Source: Trichodelitschia bisporula (Eukaryota > Ascomycota > Dothideomycetes > Phaeotrichales > Phaeotrichaceae). Taken from it: a stretch of 64,000 bases of DNA. Shown piece by piece: positions 56,014 to 64,000 of this stretch. A model generated the notes under the pieces. The model did not search any database. It saw only the letters and a list, made by a program, of their open reading frames with translations, and was not told where the DNA came from. A program made the position numbers and the translations under genes. Each line of letters opens with the position of its first letter. Positions within the stretch are counted from its first letter, which is position 1. The stretch spans positions 203,101 through 267,100 of the forward strand of contig ML996690.1 in assembly GCA_010356995.1 (NCBI GenBank), written 5' to 3'.

Positions 56014-56386
56014 TTTAGCTCGAGGCATCAGCGGGAGTATCGGCTTGTGCATGAAATCATCGATCATGAGTTCGCGCAAGGTTGGGCAATACGAAGATGC
56101 TTCGAAAAACGAAGCGGCTAATCCAGCCTGAAGGCAACTCGCACTACGAAAGAATAAATGAGTAACCTATAACAAAGAACCCAAAGGAGTGCGTAATTAA
56201 CCCGGGTATGCCAGGAGCACGGCTCAAGCACATGCAGCAGCAACGAGCCCGAAGTTCAAGCACTGATAGAATACAAAATAACGCGAACAGAGAAGTGAGC
56301 CCCTCTACCGCTCAATCCCAACTGCAATCTCACATCGGCTAGCCTAGCCATTGTCACCCTCTCCTAGGCCCACAAAGCAACCCTTC

Positions 56387-56554
56387 CTATCCCTTGACAT
56401 CAGGGTTTATCAGACAGTGACTGCAACGCCCCTTCCGGGATGCCGAATCCAAAGCACGCTCGACGGCACCATGTTCAAATACATTTCCACACTTGCAACA
56501 GCCCCACGCGGGTGTGATTTTGTTGACGGGAAGGGAGGGCTCGTGGTAGATCAT
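56387..56554 (-). CDS. Small Cys-rich zinc-ribbon-like protein (unit C)
   Basis: 55 codons, too short for usual gene finders. It begins MIYHEPSLPV, then WGCCKCGN and, 23 residues on, RCSHCLIN, so two CxxC knuckles preceded by Trp, as in unit A. The ATG lies 8 nt after the acceptor of a 47-nt leader intron (56563-56609; GTACGT, CTAACA, TTTAG). The leader contains no ATG that stays open. A TATA motif lies at ~56788-56808. Shared promoter, leader and intron with unit A point to tandem duplication, whereas the protein parts have diverged strongly. Function unknown. Confidence 0.48.
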   Translation of the reverse strand: MIYHEPSLPVNKITPAWGCCKCGNVFEHGAVERALDSASRKGRCSHCLINPDVKG

Positions 56555-56562
56555 TGCGGTTG

Positions 56563-56609
56563 CTAAACAAGTGTTAGATAGGGCATAGTTGCGGGGGTGA
56601 GGGACGTAC
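56563..56609 (-). other. Probable leader intron of unit C
   Basis: 47 nt on the minus strand with GTACGT donor, ATCTAACA branch and GTTTAG acceptor. Confidence 0.55.
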
Positions 56610-56787
56610 TGGGAGGCTATGCCTTCGGTAGTAATTGTGAACGATGAAGCTTATTTGGCTCGCTTTTGATGAGGGCGATGCGTCGAAGTCCTTTAGTCTT
56701 GAACTCGCTGTAAACTGTCGTTGCAATGCTCTATGGCAAATTCAGGTAGGAAGCATCAATCGAACTCGATCTCAGCAGATTCCCCAC

Positions 56788-56808
56788 CCTATATATCCCC
56801 TCAGAGCC
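56788..56808 (-). promoter_or_regulatory. TATA promoter motif, unit C
   Basis: Third copy: GGCTCTGAGGGGATATATAG on the minus strand, ~180 nt upstream of the leader-intron donor. Confidence 0.6.
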
Positions 56809-57278
56809 TTAGAACTCCTCGTTTGCTCCACATCCGCAACCGGTGCTACCACACTAGGCCACGGAACGACATCGGAAAATGAGGTGGGGTCAATACTTGC
56901 CTGAAGGTGCAGCCTGGCACGCCTTGCAAAGAAGGCGTCCATCCACACGAGCGCGTGGAAGCAGGGGTCGCGAGGCTGGCTCTGGGTGGATTTCAGGGCG
57001 TCATGTCGTGCCACTTAGTAACGATATCGTTAGCGCACATCCCGTAGCGGGGTTTCGGCAGGGCACGTCGGCGGTACGTACCGGTACGTACCCTCTGCGC
57101 TACATGAACAAAGCTAGTATCATTTCCTTTCTATCTCTGCCTATCTAGCAAAAGCCGACATGACGAGTCCCAGCCATTCCCGCACCGTGTGTTCGACATA
57201 TCCACATATCCTCATTCCACCCTTAAACCCAGTAACCCATACTCCGTCCCAAAACCAAATATATACCCCTTTACATCA
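56809..57278. other. Intergenic region, no gene recognised
   Basis: 470 nt; contains a short GTACGTACCGGTACGTAC palindrome near 57076. No gene seen. Confidence 0.45.
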
Positions 57279-58560
57279 TCACGCAAACGGCCCCGCCCCA
57301 AACGTCGCCCTCGGCGGCGGCACACCAACCCCGTTCCCTTGCGCGCCCTGCGGCGACTCCGGAGCCGCACCCGCCGTCCCAGGCGCCGGAGCAACAACCG
57401 GCGGCACCGCAGCCGGAGGAAGCGCGGCCGGCGACGCAGGAGCCGGTGGTGGGAGAGCCGGCGCAGGCGGAGCGGGCGGCGGGAGCGCGGGTGCTGGAGC
57501 CGCAGGCGCAGGTGGCGGCGGAGGTAACGCAGGTGCAGGACCACCAGGCGCAGGCTCGGTCCCACTCCCAGTCTCCCCCGCCCTCGGCGCAGCACCCGGT
57601 TGACCAGGCAAAGGTGCGGCACCCGGCTGCCCAGGCGCGGGTGCACCTTCTGCAGCTGGTGCGGGGGCGAGCGGCGCGGCTTGCGCGGTTTGGTTTCCGC
57701 GGCTGCTTTCGGCGGCGGGGGCTGGGAGGGTGGAGTTTTGGAAGGGGGAGGGGGCGCGGCCGGCTTCGGGGGAGGGGAGGGTGGAGTTTAGCCCTGGACC
57801 TTGGGGGGGTTGGGTGCTGGGTTCGCTGGCGGAGGGAGCGGAGGAGGGTTGCGCTGCGAGGGAGGGTTGGCTTGGGTTGGTGCCGGTGCCTGTCCCTGCG
57901 CCGGTGCCGGAGCCGGAGCCGACAGATACGCCCGTCCCGCTACCCGTCCCAGCCCCAGTCCCAGTTCCCACGCCGGTGCCAGTACCCGCGCCCGTGCCAG
58001 TCGTGCCCGTGGTGCCGGTCCCCACGCCCACACCCGCCCCCGTCCCACCCCCAACACCCTGCCCTCCCGTCGTCCCCGTCGTACCCGTCCCCCCCGTAAC
58101 CCCCACACCACCCGTCGTCCCCGTCACCGGCAAATTCGCCAAATTCGCCCCCCCACCCACCCCAATCAATAAGGCACCGATATCACCCCCCTGCGTTACC
58201 GCCCCATTCGGTCCTCCCGCACTGGTAGCCGAGAGCAGGGCGCCGAGGTTGCCGGTTATGCCTGTGCCGGCTTGGGCGGCTTGTTGGGTGCCGGTGTTGG
58301 GGGAGGAGCCTTGCAAAGTTGAGCCTGAGCCTGTATTGGAGGTGCCTGTGCTAGAGGAGGTGCCCGTGCCGGTGGGGTTGTTAAGCGGGTCGAGGAGGGT
58401 GGCGAGGTCTGCTCTGTTAGATGGGTAAAGGGGAGTGGGGGAACGAACCGAGTTGCCTCCGCGTCCACCAGTCTACTCCGTCCGTCGACTGCTCATTTGT
58501 GCTGACGATCGGGCGCGCGACGACCGCCAGGGCCGCGGCGAGGAGGAGAACCGTCTTCAT
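57279..58560 (-). CDS. Secreted Gly/Thr- and Pro/Ala-rich low-complexity protein
   Basis: Minus-strand exons 58560-58449 and 58408-57279 (40-nt intron, GTTCGT donor) give 413 residues. The N-terminus MKTVLLLAAALAVVA is a clear signal peptide with probable cleavage near RPIVS. DWWTRRQLDLATLLDPLNN follows, then a Gly/Thr/Val repeat (GTGTGAGTGTG-type), a Ser/Pro linker with two NSTLP sites for N-glycosylation, and a Pro/Ala-rich tail (PALPPPAP repeats) ending TFGAGPFA. No GPI-anchor signal and no catalytic domain. Composition suggests a cell-wall or surface structural protein. The only ordered-looking part is the ~30 residues after the signal peptide. Repeats make the exact length unstable between strains. 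Confidence 0.75.
57880..58110 (-). repeat. GT-rich 6-bp repeats encoding Gly-Thr
   Basis: Hexamer-like GGCACN units encode alternating Gly-Thr/Val on the minus strand of the secreted-protein gene. Confidence 0.8.
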
Positions 58561-60440
58561 GGTGTTGATGAGGGGCGGGAATGGGAAGGCCTGCTTGCCG
58601 GGTGAGAGGAGGGGGGGCGGGAGGGGATATAGAGTGCGCCTGAGAGGGGGTGGGGGGTGTTGGGAAGAGTAAGTTTTGGGTTGGGAAACGAGATTTTGTA
58701 CCGCGTTTCGGGTGGGGTGGCGATGGGACGCGGCATGTTGCGGGTGGGATGGGCCCGGTGAGATTAAGAAATGACAAGATTTTTGGAAAGGCTTGATATC
58801 GGGCTTCTAGGGGGGAGAGGGGTTTCTTACTCGCGGGGAGCCTTAGAAGGAGTGGTGGAGGGGGGAGGTTGACGATGCATGGTTCTGTGATGACGATGCA
58901 TGGTTCTGTGATGAAGATGAATGGCAAGTCTTTCAAATATTGTGTCCTGGCATTCATCTTCTAATTTCCATGATGGCAGGAGGCCCATCTTTGGTAGTTA
59001 GCTGGGTTTTCTGAACAATAGGAGCTGTAAATGCGAGTGGGAGAACCGGCGGCGATCTTCATCGTCCCGTTATACGCCCGTTGAAACCACAGCACTACCA
59101 TTCCACCCTCCACCCTCGCCTCCATCTTCATCACCGCCCCAGTCCAGCATTCTTCTAGAACACCCCGTAACGACGTTCAAACGCACCACCCCGCAAATCC
59201 CCCACCCACGCCGCCAAGCCCCCCGAACCCGCAACCGTCACGACGCCGTCTCAGATCCGCATGCCCCGGTCTACCCGGCTTGGGGCCCGGCGTCTGCACC
59301 AAGAAGGCGAAAGCTAAAACAGAAGCATTGCCGACGGTTTCGGGGAATGAGCTTAGTGGGATGGTGGACGGGGGATGGGGCTGGGACGCGGTCTAAGAGG
59401 CTGTGGTCCAAGCGGTCATAGCTCCGGGATTGCTGCTCGGCACAGCCACGATCCCAGCCCCACGCCGATCCCACGATGACGCCACAGGCCGCATCATTCT
59501 TTCGAACCCCACACCTTCCCCTCAATCCCACCCACGTCACCTCACCTCCATCCAACATCGTGACTGTGCAAAAACACCACGGGAGTGCAATCCGAGAGTG
59601 AAGGGTCAACGCTCAATTCGCCTTCCCCGCAAGCACTACACATCTACATATTCCACTATCCTGTCCCCCATCCTGTCCCCCATCCCCATTCCAATTACGC
59701 GAACCACGGAGCCAACCAGTCTAGAGTGCCATACCAAAATGAGCGAGACAACCAGCCGCGCAACCAAAGAGCCAACCCACACATATATGCCATACCTCCC
59801 CCCCCATCCTCCCCCGAAAACGCCAAAACGAAGCTCCCCTCCCCTCACCCCTCCCGACACCCCACCCATGCCCCTCTACACTCCTACTCGCCAACCCAAA
59901 GCCAAGATCGAAGCCATGCCGTCTCTTCGTCAGCATCTCATCGTTGGCATCATCAACATCGTAACTCCCGAGCCCCCTCAACCCCCCTTCCCTCTCCTTT
60001 GGGACATCCGCAAGCCATTAAACCAAGAAAAAGGACCAAAAGCCACGACGCCCACACCTGCAGACATGCAAGTCATCCATCCGTCCACCAACCCAACAAG
60101 CCCAAGCCTTTAACCCTCCAAGAAGCTAACCCTCACCCTCCTCACCATACTCCCGAGAAAAAAAAACCCGCAAAAAGCAAAAAGAATTGCCTGGCTACGT
60201 GTACCCCGCCCATTCGACCCCACCCAACACATCGGCCCCTCCCAGAAACTTGCCGATACCAGCCCCCCGGTACGCCGGCAATTGGCTGCCAGCACGCAGG
60301 GCCTCGCTTTCGTCGCAAACCCAGAGCGGAGGGTTCGGAACCGCGCGCCATCTCGCCAGACCGGAGGCGCCGCCATTCCGACGCCCATCGGCAAGCCAGG
60401 TCCAGCAGCTGTGTCCACCGCATCCTTTCCACTTCTCTCG
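58561..60440. other. Gene-poor interval with a doubtful small ORF
   Basis: 1.9 kb. A 124-codon plus-strand frame starts at ATG 59739 in a CCAAAATGAG context and ends at 60113 (MSETTSRATKEPTHTYMPY...), Pro/Thr-rich with one ordered-looking stretch (LRQHLIVGIINIV). It may be a short gene but has no support beyond the frame. A 21-bp direct repeat (GACGATGCATGGTTCTGTGAT, two copies) lies at 58872-58912. Confidence 0.35.
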
Positions 60441-62468
60441 TCACCGCGCGCAGTGCTCCGGGCAGCGCTCCGGTCGCCCCCGTACGACCCAGCGCTCCCA
60501 CGCCTTGCGTGTGGCGTTTGACACAAAATCCCCGTTGTCGCCCAGATCTTCCGGCGACTCAGGCTCGCGGGTTCCGCTGCTGTTAAGTGTGCACCATGGC
60601 ACCGGGCACCGCGTTTCAGGGTTGTCTTCCGGCACCACGTTCCACTGCGGAAATTCCATCGAGTGGCCTTGGAGACCGCGCTCGTCGTCCGTGTCGTCAT
60701 CATCATCGTCGTCCATGTCGAGGTCAAAGTGCCCGTGGTCGTCGTTGTTCAAGTCGTTGACGTTAATATCCGCGAAGCTCGACGCTGTCCCTAAGGACAT
60801 GTCGTCGTCCAGGCTCTCCTCGGGCGCCTCCGCCGCCATTGCTCCTTCAAGGTCCATTTCGTGGTCGGAATCGTCAAAGTCGTTATCGCTGTCGCTGCTG
60901 TACCCGCCAGGCGGATCATCCGGTACCTCGGCGCCAGCCCCAGCCCATTGTTCATCAAAGTGCCGCGAGTAGCCGATGCGCCGCAGGCTAACCCAGTCCA
61001 GTCGCGCCATGTCGTTGCGCAGAAATGACAGCACATCCTTCCACATGCTGCCTTCGTTAAGTAGCACATCGCGTAGGCGCAGGCCGCGCAGGGTGTAGCG
61101 ATGACGTGCCGCCAGCGCAATGATCTCGGCCGCGTTCAGTCGCCACCCCTGGATGCCAAACGCCAGGAGCTTCTCCCAGCACACGCCGTGGAATATCTCC
61201 TCCAGTGACAGGCTCAGCGGCCGGTGCGATGGGAAACCGACGTGCACAGCCTCGAGATTGCGTGCCGCCAGAAATACCGTTTTGAACAGCGGTGACAGAT
61301 CGCGCATCTTTGCGTCCAGGTCCATGTTGTCGTCAAAGTGCAGCTCCAGGCATGTTAGTCGCGCCGCCAGTGTTCCCAGCGTACTCGACTCTGCGCCCGG
61401 TGGGTGCTCGGCGAGGATCATGGCACTTTGCGGACTGAGCATCGGCGAGGAGAATCTTGTGCATGGTGAGTGTGACGCGATCATGGCCTCGCCAATCGTC
61501 CGCGTGCTGTGCAAGCAGGCTGGTGCCCACTTGAGCTCAACAAACTGGGTGAGATTTATGTTGTGATGAATGTAGGTGAGCAGCATGTCGTCCTGACGGT
61601 CCTGCACCGGTAGGATCTGAACGTGTTGCAGCTTTGTGAATGCGGCAAGTGCTGCCTTGAGCGCCTTGAGGTCCTGTTTCGTCTCGACTATGCGCTTCTG
61701 CTCATTGACCTTGTCGATATAGACTCGGACGTCTAGGTGGCCCAGACTGGCCTCTAAAGAAGGGAGCACGTCGCCAACGCGGTCTCTGCCTGAGTTGAGT
61801 GATCAGCTGGAGGCGGGCCCAAAAGGGAGGAGTCTATTACCCTCAACGTAAAAATAAGGCACCATGTAGCTGAACTTCTTGACATGCTGCCCAAGGTGTT
61901 TTTGCTTTGCGATCCACTCAAGCCGTTGGAAGCCTTTTTGCGAAAAACGCGTCGTGACGCGCGCAAATTGGTGTATAGCGCCTAGTTCGGAGAAGCGCTT
62001 GCACGTCAGGCGCAAGTTACCCAAATCTTGCGCCAGTGTCGTCGGCAGCTTCGGATGCGGTCTGAAGCTCTCCTGGGACAGATATGCGCGACGGTCAACG
62101 TTGATACCCTTGTCGGGATCAGCTTCGATCTGGTCGACTACAGCGCGCAGAAGCTCGTTGGGTAGGGTTAAAATGGCGGGAATGGGGGGCGTCGTTTTGA
62201 CTGATCCATTGCTTCTACGTTCCGCTGGTACTGGCATCGACGATGGAGCTTGACTCGGCGGCAATGACGGTTGTGTCAGAGCTTCAGGCTGAGGCGGAGG
62301 TGGTTCGTGCGCCGGCGGGAGCGAGGGCGGGTAGGGCTGGTGATCGGGCGCGTTGGGCAAAATCGCCACGGCGGGTGGCGGAGAAGCATGGTCGAGGGCA
62401 TCGACAAGGCGTTTGGGACCGGATGGTCTCGAAGGTCGAGCCACAAGTGACTCGGCGGCTCGAGTCAT
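60441..62468 (-). CDS. F-box protein
   Basis: Predicted substrate receptor of an SCF ubiquitin ligase. Minus-strand exons 62468-61841 and 61789-60441 (51-nt intron) give 658 residues. The start is the Met of MTRAAESL; the open frame upstream is leader-like. A Pro-rich N-terminus is followed by an F-box at ~90-155 (ILTLPNELLRAVVDQIE ... NLRLTCKRFSELGAI). The body is helical/leucine-rich and could form a substrate-binding surface (LGTLAARLTCLELHFDDNMD; LRGLRLRDVLLNEG). The C-terminal quarter is strongly acidic (a run of Asp at DMDDDDDDDTDDE) and ends with a Cys-containing tail RCPVPWCTL...RPERCPEHCAR. This layout is common for fungal F-box proteins of unknown target. Confidence 0.85.
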
Positions 62469-64000
62469 GGTGTGCAAACGGCGAGGTTGGCCTCCGCGGG
62501 CGGCGCGCGGGGGTCGGGAGGGGGGAACGGAACGTGGTGTGGCAGATTTTAAAAAAAAAAGTAATGACGTCGCCAGGGGTGCTGAAGAGCCAGACGAACG
62601 GCAGATATAGACGACGTCTAGACCACAACAGATACGTAGAGTGACGACGGTAGCGGAGAAGTCAAAGGTCGTAGAGAACTTGGACGAGGGGATGGCGGAG
62701 GGCGAAAAAAAGAGCTTCAACGGACATTTGGCAGCGATGACGGCGGCAAGGCGCAGCAAGGACAGCAAAGCGATATTCAGTAGTGGCCATAAGTCGATGC
62801 AGCATGACCGCAGCTAACACAGTGCGAGTAGCGGAGTGGAAGCTGGCCTCATGCGTGGTTTCCGGAGAGGCTGCTGCCAGGTGCTGGGAGGGAGGGGGGG
62901 TGGAGAGTGGAAGGGAACGCTGCCGGGCGATGGTTGGCGGCAGACAGGGCTGCAAGTTGCCGCAATCCACTCACTAGAGCAATCGTGAGCTAGGTTTGGG
63001 ATATCAAGGGTAGGGAGAGGGGTGCGTAGGGGGAGGTAATGATGGAGTGGGAGGGGGCATCGTACGGAACGCAGTGGAAGACCAGGCACAGGGTGAGATG
63101 CAGATTCCAGTTACGTAGGCCAGTAATACTCTTTACTCGAAGATGGAATGGAGGGCCATGAGTGGTAGGTAACGGATACGGAGAAGAATGGAAGAATAGG
63201 ATGGGAGGAGATGGAGGAAGCGGGGGGACGTGGAGCTGGAGCTGGGTAGGGAGCTGGGTGGTGGTGGTGGTGGTGGTGGTGGTGGTGGTAAGGTGTGTAT
63301 GTGTGGAAAGGATAGCGGCAGGGCCGAGAAAGTGACCAACTAACACCAACAAGCAGCTACCAACGCAAGCAGGAAAAAGCGACAGCAGATATTGGCAAGC
63401 TATTGCTGCTGGTGCTGCAAGCCGCGGCAGAGGCAGGTAAAGACTTGTGAGCCTCGTTGTCACCAAGCCCGTAACAGCCGAGTGAGGACGCAGAGTGGAA
63501 CAAGAGGTGCGGAGAGGGTGTAAGAGATCGGAGAGAAAGGTGCAAGAGGTTCGAGGAAAGAACAAAAAGTGCCGGGACACCGAACCACTCAGAGTTCAAG
63601 CTACCCTATCGCGATCACCTGACCGACTGGAGCTGCGCGTCGAGCTGCGGAGAAGGGCCCGTTCCGCTGTTCGGGTTAAGGCTTTTGGGTTCGTTTGGTG
63701 GGAGGGGGAGGGGTGGAGGGGTTTGAGTGGGTTGAGAGATGCATTGCCGGGAACATGGGGTGTGGGGGTGGGTGAGGGATGATTGTGTTTGGCGCAACTG
63801 GGGGGAGGGGGGAAAGTATGTGCGTCGGCAGAGAGGGAATGGAGAGGGGGGGGGGTTTACGCTACGAGGAGACGCTGTGGATGCATTCCCGGATGCACCT
63901 GTCTATGGTGCAAAGCCCAGACGGACCACTGCTACAGGGCGAGAGACAGGGCAATGCAGGTCTGCAGACAGGCATTGGGGGGGAGGGATGCAGACGATGC
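62469..64000. other. F-box gene promoter and gene-free right end
   Basis: 1.5 kb. It contains the G/A-rich (plus strand) leader of the F-box gene and a (GGT)n run. No gene recognised to the window edge. Confidence 0.45.
63257..63289 (+). repeat. (GGT)n microsatellite
   Basis: About eleven GGT units upstream of the F-box gene, i.e. (ACC)n on its sense strand, like the leader of the PPZ gene. Confidence 0.9.

Noticed and set aside
59585-60586. 333-codon plus-strand ORF
   Set aside because: Runs into the antisense of the F-box gene and is Pro/His/Arg-rich without domain character.

Overview
This 64-kb window looks like nuclear DNA of a filamentous ascomycete (Pezizomycotina, perhaps a dothideomycete). 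The reasons are full-length fungal housekeeping genes (MSH6, FAB1, SPT5, a PPZ-type phosphatase), very short spliceosomal introns (mostly 40-52 nt, GTANGT donor, CTAAC or CTGAC branch site, YAG acceptor), an intron-containing tRNA, no operons, and moderately GC-rich coding sequence. The window has two runs of N (32965-33044 and 52213-52332), so it comes from a scaffolded assembly. No species can be named from the sequence alone.

Layout. 1-17 kb is a conserved block: the MSH6 mismatch-repair gene (5' end cut off by the window), an intron-containing tRNA-Thr(AGT), a telomere-protein candidate with a TPP1/Est3-like OB fold on the minus strand, and divergent from it the 2333-residue lipid kinase FAB1. 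17-28 kb is accessory: three and perhaps four members of an unrecognised paralogous protein family (17.3, 19.5, 21.9 and tentatively 27.2 kb). Two of them carry an in-frame TAG. The family surrounds an aldehyde dehydrogenase that has two in-frame starts, the upstream one adding a mitochondrial-type presequence. 30.7-32.4 kb is the PPZ phosphatase gene, with a putative N-myristoylation site.

33-48 kb is again accessory: a minus-strand gene broken by several frameshifts and a stop, with a 24-bp minisatellite encoding an octapeptide repeat; an NADPH:quinone-oxidoreductase-like enzyme; and a 9-kb minus-strand stretch of two repeat-built orphan reading frames only 87 bp apart, which can be joined by plausible introns into one 2906-codon frame. 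48-54 kb holds SPT5 and a convergent leucine-rich-repeat gene split by an assembly gap. 54-57 kb is gene-poor but contains a ~210-bp imperfect inverted repeat and a tandem cluster of three related units sharing a TATA promoter. Two of these units have a 47-nt leader intron and a tiny Cys-rich, zinc-ribbon-like ORF; the middle one is degenerate. 57-62.5 kb holds a secreted Gly/Thr/Pro-rich protein and an F-box protein. The right end (62.5-64 kb) shows no gene.

The genes do not form a pathway. The conserved ones serve DNA repair, telomere maintenance, endolysosomal phosphoinositide synthesis, ion and cell-wall phosphatase signalling and transcription elongation. The interest lies in the accessory blocks: the 17-28 kb family, the 38-47 kb giant repeat protein or proteins, and the 55-57 kb micro-gene cluster. 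All intron and exon calls are read by eye from splice consensus and frame continuity.
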